62,157 nucleotides of DNA from Clostridiales bacterium. Its GTDB lineage: Bacteria; Bacillota; Clostridia; Christensenellales; Aristaeellaceae. The stretch lies in contig JAAYUF010000072.1 in the NCBI GenBank assembly GCA_012517815.1, positions 1 to 62,157 of the forward strand. Direction: 5' to 3'. Under the pieces are notes generated by a model. The model saw nothing but the letters and a program-made list of their open reading frames with translations. It was not told the DNA's origin and searched no databases. Of the stretch, positions 32,856 through 41,467 are shown one piece after another. Position 1 is the stretch's first letter; each line of letters begins with the position of its first letter. A program made the translations under genes and the position numbers.

Positions 32856-34088
32856 ATGACCTTCGAGGAGCTCTACCGCCGAATGCTTCGGCAGGCGGTC
32901 TCCGGCGCGGATAAGGTTCCGCTGCCGGAGGACGTGAACCCCCATCAGCTGGACTGCCTCCTGCATCCCGAAACGTGCGCCCCGATCCTGCGGATCGCCG
33001 ATTGCCGCGACTGCGGGCCGGATCCCGCCTGCGCGGCGGTTTGCCTGTTGCGCGCCGTCAAACGCGGGCCGGACGGCAACGTGCACATCGACCCCACGCT
33101 GTGCGCGGGGTGCGCCTCCTGCGTGGAAGCCTGCCAGTCCGGCGCGCTGACCGCCAGCCGCGACGCCCTGCCCGCCCTTTCCGCCATCAAGCACGCCAAG
33201 GGCCCGGTATACGCGCTGATCGCCCCGGCGTTTCACGGCCAGTTCGCCGCGGACGTCACGCCGGGCAGGCTGCGCAACGCTTTCAAGTCGCTGGGCTTTC
33301 AGGGCATGGTGGAGGTGGCGCTGTTTGCGGATATCCTCACCCTCAAAGAGGCGCTGGAGTTCGACCGCAACATCCTCACCGAGGAGGATTATCAGCTGAC
33401 CAGCTGTTGCTGCCCGATGTGGATCGCCATGCTGCGCAAGGTCTATCACGAGCTGATGCCCCACGTGCCGGGCGCCGTATCCCCGATGGTCGCGGCCGGC
33501 CGCACGATCAAGCGGCTGCACCCCGACGCGGTCACGATTTTTGTGGGCCCGTGCGTCGCCAAGAAAGCCGAGGCGCGCGAGCCCGACCTGGCGGGCGCGG
33601 TGGATTTCGTGCTTACGTTTCAGGAGGTGCGCGACATCTTTCAGGCGGCGGGCATCCGCCCGGAAACGATGCCCGAAGCCGAGCAGGATCATTCCTCCCG
33701 CGCGGGGCGGGTGTACGCCCGCGCCGGGGGGGTCAGCGAAGCGGTGCGCGCCACGGTGACCCGCCTGCACCCGGACCGCGGGGTAAAAATCCGCACCCGG
33801 CAGGCCGACGGCATCCCCGCTTGCCGCGCGATGATCGAGGGCCTGCGCGCGGGCGACCGAAGCGCCAACTTTTTGGAGGGCATGGGCTGCGTGGGCGGCT
33901 GCGTGGGCGGACCCAAAGCCATCCTGGACCGGGACAGCGGCCGCGTGAACGTGGAGCTGTACGGCGATCAGGCGGAGTACGCCACGCCGCTGGACAACCC
34001 CTATGTGCTGGAACTGCTCCAGAAGCTGGGGTTTGACACCGTGGAAGATTTTCTGGAGCACAGCGAGCTGTTCAACCGGGCGCTGTGA
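32856..34088 (+). CDS. Orphan [FeFe]-hydrogenase-like protein
   Basis: A 410-residue protein. The N-terminus has cysteine groups for iron-sulfur clusters: C-R-D-C-G-P-D-P-A-C-A-A-V-C and the ferredoxin-type C-A-G-C-A-S-C-V-E-A-C. The H-cluster signatures follow: L1 T-S-C-C-C-P-M-W, L2 G-P-C-V-A-K-K-A-E and L3 E-G-M-G-C-V-G-G-C-V-G-G. L1 has one extra Cys compared with the usual T-S-C-C-P-G-W. L2 and L3 differ from catalytic group A enzymes in a way seen in sensory or uncharacterised groups. AAAGGAGG precedes ATG 32856. No maturase (HydE/F/G) or redox partner is nearby. Role may be hydrogen sensing or slow catalysis. Confidence 0.8.
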   Translation: MTFEELYRRMLRQAVSGADKVPLPEDVNPHQLDCLLHPETCAPILRIADCRDCGPDPACAAVCLLRAVKRGPDGNVHIDPTLCAGCASCVEACQSGALTASRDALPALSAIKHAKGPVYALIAPAFHGQFAADVTPGRLRNAFKSLGFQGMVEVALFADILTLKEALEFDRNILTEEDYQLTSCCCPMWIAMLRKVYHELMPHVPGAVSPMVAAGRTIKRLHPDAVTIFVGPCVAKKAEAREPDLAGAVDFVLTFQEVRDIFQAAGIRPETMPEAEQDHSSRAGRVYARAGGVSEAVRATVTRLHPDRGVKIRTRQADGIPACRAMIEGLRAGDRSANFLEGMGCVGGCVGGPKAILDRDSGRVNVELYGDQAEYATPLDNPYVLELLQKLGFDTVEDFLEHSELFNRAL

Positions 34089-34206
34089 CAGGATCGGGAG
34101 AACCCAGAGCCGCGGCGGAACTGGGGCAAGGGCGGCGGAGGGAAGCGCGCGGCCTTTGGCCGCTTCAGCGAAGCCGAAAGCGACCCGGAGACGGGAGGTT
34201 TCACAG

Positions 34207-34451
34207 GAGCAGGGCACGGCAGCGCCCTGCTCAGGCTGTTCAAGAACCCATGCAATCCGGAGTGCCGCTCGCCTTATCGCCCTTCGGGGCGTACGCTCGC
34301 TTTGGTAAAATGCTTCGACATAAGGCTTTGGGGCTCCGCCCCGAACCCCGCAAGGGTTTCACCCTTGCCCCAATGCCGCTGCGGCGGGGGTTTTTCAACA
34401 GCCAGAGCAGGGCACGGCAGCGCCCTGCTCTGGCTGTTCAAGAACCCATGC
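34207..34451. repeat. Dispersed structured intergenic repeat, copy B
   Basis: Central element 34233-34396 shares blocks with copies A and C in reverse orientation. It is bracketed by two identical palindromes GAGCAGGGC-ACGGCA-GCGCCCTGCTC-type (34207-34232 and about 34405-34430). The second is part of a perfect 17-bp inverted repeat (34397-34413/34422-34438). GGCTGTTCAAGAACCCATGC occurs after each palindrome (34234-34253 and 34432-34451), so a second, truncated element begins at 34432. Confidence 0.85.
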
Positions 34452-34475
34452 CATAGGCAGTGCCGCCCGTATGGT

Positions 34476-34528
34476 TTTTCAGCGGACTGAGCCGCCGGAG
34501 ATTCCCCGGCGGCTCAGTCCGCTGAAAA
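34476..34528. repeat. Perfect 23-bp inverted repeat
   Basis: 34476-34498 (TTTTCAGCGGACTGAGCCGC...) is exactly complementary to 34506-34528, with a seven-base loop. It follows the truncated second copy of the dispersed repeat. There is no T-run after the stem. Confidence 0.85.
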
Positions 34529-34864
34529 CGCCCGTTCCGGGGCAAAGCATGCAGTGGGAAGCCTTTGATTCATCAGGGTTTTGAGATGGCGAATGCGCGT
34601 GCGGATACGGCGGCGTTCCCCCACAGGCGAAGCCCGAAGCGCCGCAAGGCAGGCGGCGCGACGCGTGGCACGGGCTCCCGGATCAGACGGGCCTCCGGCA
34701 AACCGCGGCGGCTGATCGCCCGCGGGAACGGCAACGGTGCGCTTTCTCCGGCCTGATCGCGCCCCGGCGGGTCCTGTGACGCCCGATGGCGACGGTTGGG
34801 TTCCGCCTTCAAGGCACGCCGTGCGCCAGCCGGTTCATCCATTTTCTGCCTCCAAAGGGCGCGC
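34529..34864. other. Intergenic, nothing recognised
   Basis: GC-rich spacer between the inverted repeat and the promoter at 34865. Possible frames have no ribosome-binding site or known motif. Confidence 0.5.
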
Positions 34865-34893
34865 TTGACATCCCAACCGCACGCCGCTATACT
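34865..34893 (+). promoter_or_regulatory. Near-perfect promoter of the 447-residue protein
   Basis: TTGACA (34865-34870), a 17-base spacer and TATACT (34888-34893). The start codon lies about 165 bases downstream. Confidence 0.85.
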
Positions 34894-35063
34894 TGAACCA
34901 ATTGATCCCAACGCCGCGCGAAGCCTTCTCTTCCGTTACGGACAGCCGGCCACGGCACAACGTCGGGTACGCCCGCCGGTGTGCGCCTGTCGCCAAACGC
35001 CGCTCTGTCGGGGGCATTCGGGCGCGCGGCACCATCCAGCCAGGCGAAAAGGAGAGTCAGACC

Positions 35064-36407
35064 ATGTCCATGCGGGCGGGAACGGAAGCGTCCGGGGCGG
35101 CCGGTCCCAAACGGACCGCCGGGAAACGGAAAAGAAAAAATTGGCTCTGGGTATTGGCGGCGATCCTCCTGCTTGCCTCGGCGTTCGTTGCGTTTCGCTG
35201 GGTCGCCCAAACCAGGGAGACCGCGGCCCGGGCCGAACAGGCGTACGACAGGGCGCACGATACGGACTTTTTCCTGATGCCGTTCATCCTGGATCAGTTC
35301 TGGAACGATCCACCCCGGAGGACCTACGAGGGTTACGCAAGGCAAGCCATCGAGCAGGCCAAACTGGCGGTCAAGCCGACGCTGGCGAAATCGACGCTTG
35401 CCGGGTGCGTCCTCGCTCAACCGGAACCCCCCGACGGGTGGGATCTGGATTGGCTGTACAGGGTCACGGAGATCAAAACGCCGGTGCTGATTCTGGTGTG
35501 CCACAGCACGGATGACCAAACCTCCGACCCCCGGTACGCCGCGTCGGGGTGTTCCTTCGCGGAGTCCCGCGTCCTTGACACCACCCTGGACCCCGCGGAG
35601 GCGCAGACCTTCCTGTACCTGAAAAGCACCATCTGCCTGGATCAGGGGGAGCCCTACCGCTCCTACGAGGTGTACGTGATGACCGCCGACGGCAACCACG
35701 CGGCGGTGCTTGCCAAAGGCGACGGTTTTCAGGAGCCCATCAAAATGCCCTTCGAAAGCAACGAAGCCGCCAGCGACGAGCTGTTTTTTACCCAACTGGC
35801 CGCCGATTTTACCTTTTCGCCCGACGCGTCCGACGACGTGCGCAAGGCGATCGGCGTCGCGGCCCGCACGTACGTTCTGTCCAACGATGACCGGAAGACG
35901 CTCTACGAGACGCTGGAAACGGCGACCCTGACGGACGCCCTGAACCTGGCCGACCACCCCGAGCTTGCGCCGACCGATTATCGCTGGAAGATTGAAGGCG
36001 ACCTGTCCCTCACCCAAAGCGTGATTCAAAACGATTTTACCCGCGGGGCGTTCCTCTACTGGAACAGCCAGCTGGACGTCACTTTCAACAAGGTGCGTAC
36101 GGTCAACGGCCTGCTGGCGCGGCTCTCAGCGGCGTATGAGCCGGTCGCCGTCGTCCGGGAGGTCGTAGCCGCGCATCTGCTGGGCACGTACACGGATGTG
36201 GGCAAAGTCTACGAGGCCTTCTACCGTTTCACCTTTGTAAACCTGGCCACAGGCCGGATGATCTGCTGGCTGGAGGAGGATTTCGATGCCAGGCCCGGCC
36301 CGGATTCCATATCCGCGGACAGAGTCCGAATCGACGACCACGGGTTTAGCCGCTTAAGAGGCGCCCAGATTGGGTGGAGTGACATAGACCGGTATGTGAA
36401 GCGCTGA
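35064..36407 (+). CDS. Orphan single-pass membrane protein, unknown function
   Basis: A 447-residue protein with a Lys/Arg-rich N-terminus (residues 15-25), one membrane helix (about 26-45) and a large external domain rich in Asp, Thr and aromatic residues. I recognise no family. Segments such as G-E-P-Y-R-S-Y-E-V-Y-V-M-T-A-D-G and F-T-F-V-N-L-A-T-G-R suggest beta-rich modules. AAAAGGAG precedes ATG 35064; a nearby ATG at 35070 is also possible. It is transcribed alone from a strong promoter, so the product is probably abundant. Confidence 0.75.
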   Translation: MSMRAGTEASGAAGPKRTAGKRKRKNWLWVLAAILLLASAFVAFRWVAQTRETAARAEQAYDRAHDTDFFLMPFILDQFWNDPPRRTYEGYARQAIEQAKLAVKPTLAKSTLAGCVLAQPEPPDGWDLDWLYRVTEIKTPVLILVCHSTDDQTSDPRYAASGCSFAESRVLDTTLDPAEAQTFLYLKSTICLDQGEPYRSYEVYVMTADGNHAAVLAKGDGFQEPIKMPFESNEAASDELFFTQLAADFTFSPDASDDVRKAIGVAARTYVLSNDDRKTLYETLETATLTDALNLADHPELAPTDYRWKIEGDLSLTQSVIQNDFTRGAFLYWNSQLDVTFNKVRTVNGLLARLSAAYEPVAVVREVVAAHLLGTYTDVGKVYEAFYRFTFVNLATGRMICWLEEDFDARPGPDSISADRVRIDDHGFSRLRGAQIGWSDIDRYVKR

Positions 36408-36646
36408 GCGAAGCGTGCCTGGAGACAAAGCCCCCGCGCGCCCGGCGCCGCGCCGACCGGCTTTATATGGGCCGTCGCTCGGCCGCGTTGTTCATTTTTT
36501 AATCGCAAGCGACTCCCTCTCCCGGCGCTTATCTGCCGTGATTTCGTCGTAAAGCTCAACGTAGCCCCGCCGAGCCTTCGCTTCCGTTCCCCGTCACAGG
36601 AGACAATCGCTCGTGCACCTTGCGGCACTGCCGAAGGGAAATCGGA

Positions 36647-38428
36647 CTACGCCCGCGCGCCGGCCGCCTTCCCTTCCCGCGCAAACGCCGCCGCCAGCAG
36701 CACCGGCACCGTGTCAAACAGGCCCAGCAGATAGCGCATCGCCGCGATAGGCCCCACCAGACAGCTCACCCAGACCGCCAGCAGGAAAAGCCCCGCGACC
36801 ACCGTGCCCCGCCGGCGGCGGTAAATCGCAAACCCGGTGATCAGCAGCGTGAGCCACACCATCACGGCGTTGTCGGACAACAGCTCGGTTCCCGGGATGT
36901 CAAAGACCCTGAGCGTACGGTCGTAGTCCTCGTAGAAGGGGCGCAGGGCGGGCAGCACCGGGGCCTCCGAAAGCTCGTACAGGTCCATGGGCAGCACGCC
37001 CAGCACAATGTTGTAGACCATGCGCGCGCCGGGGTAAAAATAGGGCAGGTTCTGCTCCAGAAACGCTTCCACATACAGCCGCGGGTTTTGCAGGCCCACG
37101 CGCGCCCACAGCGCAGCGTAGTCATAAAGCCCGTCGGTCAGGGTGTCCTCGTCGAGGTTCCACTTCACGTTGTCGGCGCACATCGGCTGGTAGAGCGTCC
37201 CCGGGTCATCTAAAAAGAGCTGGGCGAGCAGCTCCCGGTCGGCTTCGTCCACCGTGCCGCGGTTCGCCGCGCGCGCCGTCTGCTGCAGGGGGATGGAGAG
37301 CTTCTCCACATAGCTGCCGGGGCCGGCGTCCGTAAGCTTCACCAGCAGGGCGTTGCTAAGCAGGTACAGGCACACGCACGCCGCCATCAGCAACGCCGTG
37401 CGCACGCGCCGCCCGCGCGCCGCCATCACCGCAAACGGGATCGCCAGCACAAACGCGTACGCGCCATTGTTGCGCAAAAGCATCATCAGCGCCGCCGTCA
37501 GCAGGAAAAACAGCACGCGCAGGGGCTTGCGAAGCCAGACAACGCCGTCCGTCCACAGGTCGGCCATCTGCAGGCACAGGAGCAGCACAAAGCCGCCGAA
37601 CAGCACGTCCTTGGTGGCGCTGAACGCCCACAGCGGGTACAGGGGGAACAGCGCAAAGCCCAGCAGCACCGCCGCGCGCAGCGCCGTGGGCGCGCCGCGC
37701 CGCCGGAGCCACGCGCAGGCGTAGCCCACGATCGCGGCCATCAGCGCCATCTGTACGGCGCTGTAGATTGCCACGCCCAGCGTGAGGGATTCCGCCTCGT
37801 TGCCGATTTCCAGCAGCCGGCTCATCAGCAGCGTGTGCAAAAGCGGGTGGTGCGTGGTGAGTATCCCGTCCATGTAGGTGAAAAACTGGGTGTCCGCATC
37901 GTAGCGGAAGGTGCCGGGGTAAAACGCCAGCCACACCGGCACCCAGCAGATGAGCACCACGGCGAACACGAAAAACCAGTTGCCGATCAGCCGGCCGAAC
38001 CACGACCCCCCGCCCTGCCGGGCGGGCTTTTCTTCCATGCGCTCAAGCGCCCGCAGCGCGCCCCGGTACAGGGCGAGCACCGCCGCGCCCAGCACAACCG
38101 TATATACCGCGACGTCCAGCGCGAGCCACAGCGCCGCTACCCAACCTTGCGGCAGGGCGCGCGCAGTGTTCATGGGATATCCCAGCACAGCGAATATTGC
38201 GAACAGGAACCCCAGCGGGTAGGCAACGCGCCGGAGCCGCCGATCCGCCACGGCGAAGGCGTATACGAGAAGCGCCAGCGTGAGCGCGGCCATCAGGGCG
38301 GTAACCCCCCAGTACAGTACGGGCTCGGCGGGCATCGCCGCCACGTCGCAAAGCCGCCACGCGGCCAGCAGCGCCAGCTCCACCGCGGCAACCCACCGCA
38401 GGGCCGAAGTTCCACGCGTTTTTTTCAT
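36647..38428 (-). CDS. DUF6020-like polytopic membrane protein
   Basis: A 593-residue protein with about 12 predicted membrane helices. The central part W-V-P-V-W-L-A-F-Y-P-G followed by Y-D-A-D-T-Q and T-H-H-P-L-L-H-T is typical of the DUF6020 family, which resembles GT-C glycosyltransferases acting on lipid-linked sugars. A soluble segment of about 130 residues lies before the last helices. The N-terminus includes basic residues M-K-K-T-R, with GTGAGG upstream. Substrate unknown. It is transcribed alone. Confidence 0.7.
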   Translation of the reverse strand: MKKTRGTSALRWVAAVELALLAAWRLCDVAAMPAEPVLYWGVTALMAALTLALLVYAFAVADRRLRRVAYPLGFLFAIFAVLGYPMNTARALPQGWVAALWLALDVAVYTVVLGAAVLALYRGALRALERMEEKPARQGGGSWFGRLIGNWFFVFAVVLICWVPVWLAFYPGTFRYDADTQFFTYMDGILTTHHPLLHTLLMSRLLEIGNEAESLTLGVAIYSAVQMALMAAIVGYACAWLRRRGAPTALRAAVLLGFALFPLYPLWAFSATKDVLFGGFVLLLCLQMADLWTDGVVWLRKPLRVLFFLLTAALMMLLRNNGAYAFVLAIPFAVMAARGRRVRTALLMAACVCLYLLSNALLVKLTDAGPGSYVEKLSIPLQQTARAANRGTVDEADRELLAQLFLDDPGTLYQPMCADNVKWNLDEDTLTDGLYDYAALWARVGLQNPRLYVEAFLEQNLPYFYPGARMVYNIVLGVLPMDLYELSEAPVLPALRPFYEDYDRTLRVFDIPGTELLSDNAVMVWLTLLITGFAIYRRRRGTVVAGLFLLAVWVSCLVGPIAAMRYLLGLFDTVPVLLAAAFAREGKAAGARA

Positions 38429-38492
38429 TCTGTATCCTCACTTTCACGCGCCGCGAACCGCGGGCACGGTTTGATCGGGCCTGTCTGGTGCT

Positions 38493-38521
38493 ATTGTATG
38501 CGATCCGGCGTGGATTGGCAA
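38493..38521 (-). promoter_or_regulatory. Promoter of the DUF6020-like gene
   Basis: On the minus strand TTGCCA (38521-38516), a 17-base spacer and TACAAT (38498-38493), about 65 bases before the start codon. Confidence 0.65.
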
Positions 38522-38810
38522 GCGGAAGCGGTCGCAACGCAAGGCGGGTGATCGGCGGCCTTCGGGACGGCGACAGGCCGGTGCCCGCGCCGGGCACGGG
38601 GGACCGGACGCGCCCGCGCCTCGTCGTGGGCCGTGACGCCCGGCGGGCGGCGGTTCCCTCCCGCCACGGCCGGAATGCTATCCGACAGCGCGGCGTCCGG
38701 CCCTCCCGCCTGCGTGGCCTGGTTCTCCCCGGCCACGCGGCCCGGTTCTTCGCGACAGCGCGGCGTCCGGCCCTCCCGCCCGCGCGGCCCGGTTCTCCCC
38801 GGCCGCGCCA
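38522..38810. other. Intergenic with two 70-bp direct repeats
   Basis: No gene is supported. Two copies of a 70-base unit start at 38684 and 38754 (GACAGCGCGGCGTCCGGCCC...), the second ending at about 38812, just before the recJ promoter. Confidence 0.6.
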
Positions 38811-38839
38811 TTTTCATTTTCCGCTTTGTATGCTATCAT
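38811..38839 (+). promoter_or_regulatory. Extended -10 promoter of the recJ operon
   Basis: TTTTCA (38811-38816), a 17-base spacer and TATCAT (38834-38839). TG one base before the -10 hexamer (38831-38832) makes an extended -10, which can offset the weak -35. Confidence 0.55.
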
Positions 38840-38878
38840 ACCTACAATCGCCAGTGCCTTACCCGAAAGGAGATTGCC

Positions 38879-41467
38879 ATGCTGCGCTTCCTCCGCCGCG
38901 ACGCCCGCCCCTTTGACGATGCCGCCCAAAGCGCGCTGCGCCCCTACGCGGGCGTGCTGGCCGCGCTTCTGTACGCGCGCGGGGTGGAAACGGCGGCGCA
39001 GGCGGACGCGTTTTTGCACCCGAGCCTGGCCGATTTGCACGGTCCCCTGCGGCTGTCCGGCATGGCGGAGGCGGTGGCCCTGCTCGGGCAGGCGAAGGCG
39101 GAAGGCTGGCCTACCGTGGTCTACGGCGATTACGACGCCGACGGCGTGTGCGCCGCGGCCATCGCCACCGAGGCCCTGCGGACGTACGGCGTAGCGGCGA
39201 CGCCGCACCTGCCCCTGCGCGCCGAGGGCTACGGCCTGAACCTTGCCGCCGTGGAGGCGCTGGCCCGGGACTACCGGCTGCTGGTCACGGTTGATCTGGG
39301 CATCACCAACGCGGCCGAGGTGGAACGCGCGCGGGAACTGGGCATGAAGGTGATCGTGACCGACCACCACCAGCCTGGCCTCGCCCCCTGCCCCGCGGAC
39401 GCGGTGGTCAACCCCGTGTTGGGGGATTACCCCTTCCCCCGCCTTTGCGGGGCGGGCGTGGCGTTCAAGCTGGCGTGGGCGCTGCTGGGCAGGGACGCCG
39501 CCGAAGCGTGGCTGGATCTGGCGGCGCTGGCGACCGTTGCGGATATCGTCCCCCTCATCGGGGAAAACCGCGTGCTGGTCGCTTGCGGCCTGCCGCACAT
39601 CGGGCAGCGGCCCGGCCTGTCCGCGCTGATGGACGCGGCGGGCTGCCGCCCGCCCCTTACCGCCGAAACCGTTGCCTACCAGCTGGCCCCGCGCATCAAC
39701 GCGGCGGGCCGCATCGCGGACGCGAACCTGAGCCTGCGCCTGCTCATGACCCGCGACCCCGCCGAGGCCGACGCGCTGGCCCGGAAGCTGGACGCGGCCA
39801 ACGCCGAGCGCAAGCGGCTGGAGACGGAGGCGACGGCCGAAGCCTCCCTGCAGGCCGAAACGCACGATTTCGTGCGCAACCGCGTGCTGTTTGTGCGCGG
39901 CGAGGGCTGGAGCAGCGGCGTGGTCGGGCTGGTGGCGGGGAAGCTCAACCAGCGCTACGGCGTGCCGGTGTGCGCCCTCACCGGGGAGGAAGGGCTGCTG
40001 CACGGCAGCCTGCGCGGCGTGCCGGGCGTGAACCTCGCCCGCTGCCTGCAAACCTGCGACGATCTGCTCCTGCGCTACGGCGGGCACGAGATGGCCGCCG
40101 GCGTCACGCTGGAAGCGGGACGGGACGCGGACTTCCGCGAGCGGCTGGAGCGCGCCGTGCGGCTGAGCGCCGCGGACGATGTGTTCGTCCCCGCGCAGAC
40201 GTTCGACCTGCCCCTCCGGCTTTCACAGGCGGACGACGCGCTCCTGGACGCGCTTTCGCAGATGGAGCCCTTCGGCTTTGGCAACCCCGCGCCCGTCTTT
40301 TTCACCGAGGGCGCGGGGCTGGCGCGCCGCCGCGCCTGCGGGGCGCAGGGCGCGCACCTGCAGCTGACCCTGCGCGACGGCGACCGCCTGCTGGACGGCG
40401 TCGCGTTCGGGCAGGGCGCGCAGGCCGCCCGCCTGCCCGACGCGGTGGACGCGGCCTACACCCTCGCGCGGGAAACGTTCATGGGCAAGGTGTCCGTCAA
40501 ATGCCATGTGGAAGCCTTGCGGCCCTCGGCGCAGGCGCAGGCGGCGCGGCTTTCCGGCGAGCCGGAAGCGGCGTTTGAAAACGCGCTGCTGCGGCTCCTG
40601 CGCGATGTGCAGGCCGCTTATCCCCGGCCCGCGCCCGTCGGCCCCGCCCGCGAGGCGGCGCCGGGTGGGCAGCCCGACCCCGCCGCCCTGCCCCTCGCGC
40701 ACGCAAACGGCGTGATGACGGCCACCGCGACGAGCGCGTTTCCAACGGTCGCGGCAGGAAACCCTGCCCTCGGCGCAGAAGTGAACAAGGCTGCGCTTGA
40801 CGGTTCGGGCGCGCCCGCAGCCGCGGAGACGCCGCCCCGCGACGCGCCGGGCAGTACGGCTGCGCAGGGAGATTTCGGCCTGCCGGTGGAAGCCCTCCTG
40901 GCCGGGCGGCAGGGGACGCTTTGGGTGGCCTACGCCCGCGATACCGCGGCCCGTTTTCTGGCCGCGTATGGCGAAAAGGTCGATCTGGCGGTGGGCAGGC
41001 CCGAGGACCCGCGCTGTTTTCACACGCTGCTGGTGATGCCGGAGCCGCGCGCCGTGCGCGGCCGGTGGCGCACCGTGGCGCTGCTGGACGGGTGCCTGAC
41101 CCCCGCGGATACGGCCTTCTGGGTTGCCTGCGTGCCGGGCGCGACGGTGCTGGCCGCACCCCCGTCCCTCGCCCTGCGGCATAGCGCCGCCGCCATCGAC
41201 GCGGGGGACGGCCGCTACCGCGACCTCTACCGCCTGCTGCGCGCCTCGGCTTTCGGCAGCCTGCGGCAGGCCGCCGCCCAAGCCGCGCTTTCCGAGGCGC
41301 AGACCCTCGCGGGGCTGGTCGCCTTTGACGCGCTGGGACTGATCCGTCTTAGCGAAGCGCCCTTTCACTACACCCTGTGCGAGCCCAACAGGTGCTCGCT
41401 GGCCGAAAGCCCGGTGCTGGGCGCGCTGCGCGCCCTCTCCGCCCCAAAGGAGGCGCGGGAATGCTGA
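38879..41467 (+). CDS. recJ: Single-stranded-DNA exonuclease RecJ
   Basis: An 862-residue 5'-3' exonuclease for recombination and mismatch repair. The catalytic DHH domain shows V-Y-G-D-Y-D-A-D-G, V-T-V-D-L-G-I and V-T-D-H-H-Q-P. The DHHA1 domain has G-E-G-W-S-S-G-V-V-G and G-G-H-E-M-A-A-G, and an OB-fold follows. After about residue 590 comes a long extension with a Pro/Ala-rich linker (roughly 600-660) and a C-terminal domain that is variable among clostridial RecJ proteins. GAAAGGAG precedes ATG 38879. The stop overlaps the Rel start. Confidence 0.93.
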   Translation: MLRFLRRDARPFDDAAQSALRPYAGVLAALLYARGVETAAQADAFLHPSLADLHGPLRLSGMAEAVALLGQAKAEGWPTVVYGDYDADGVCAAAIATEALRTYGVAATPHLPLRAEGYGLNLAAVEALARDYRLLVTVDLGITNAAEVERARELGMKVIVTDHHQPGLAPCPADAVVNPVLGDYPFPRLCGAGVAFKLAWALLGRDAAEAWLDLAALATVADIVPLIGENRVLVACGLPHIGQRPGLSALMDAAGCRPPLTAETVAYQLAPRINAAGRIADANLSLRLLMTRDPAEADALARKLDAANAERKRLETEATAEASLQAETHDFVRNRVLFVRGEGWSSGVVGLVAGKLNQRYGVPVCALTGEEGLLHGSLRGVPGVNLARCLQTCDDLLLRYGGHEMAAGVTLEAGRDADFRERLERAVRLSAADDVFVPAQTFDLPLRLSQADDALLDALSQMEPFGFGNPAPVFFTEGAGLARRRACGAQGAHLQLTLRDGDRLLDGVAFGQGAQAARLPDAVDAAYTLARETFMGKVSVKCHVEALRPSAQAQAARLSGEPEAAFENALLRLLRDVQAAYPRPAPVGPAREAAPGGQPDPAALPLAHANGVMTATATSAFPTVAAGNPALGAEVNKAALDGSGAPAAAETPPRDAPGSTAAQGDFGLPVEALLAGRQGTLWVAYARDTAARFLAAYGEKVDLAVGRPEDPRCFHTLLVMPEPRAVRGRWRTVALLDGCLTPADTAFWVACVPGATVLAAPPSLALRHSAAAIDAGDGRYRDLYRLLRASAFGSLRQAAAQAALSEAQTLAGLVAFDALGLIRLSEAPFHYTLCEPNRCSLAESPVLGALRALSAPKEAREC

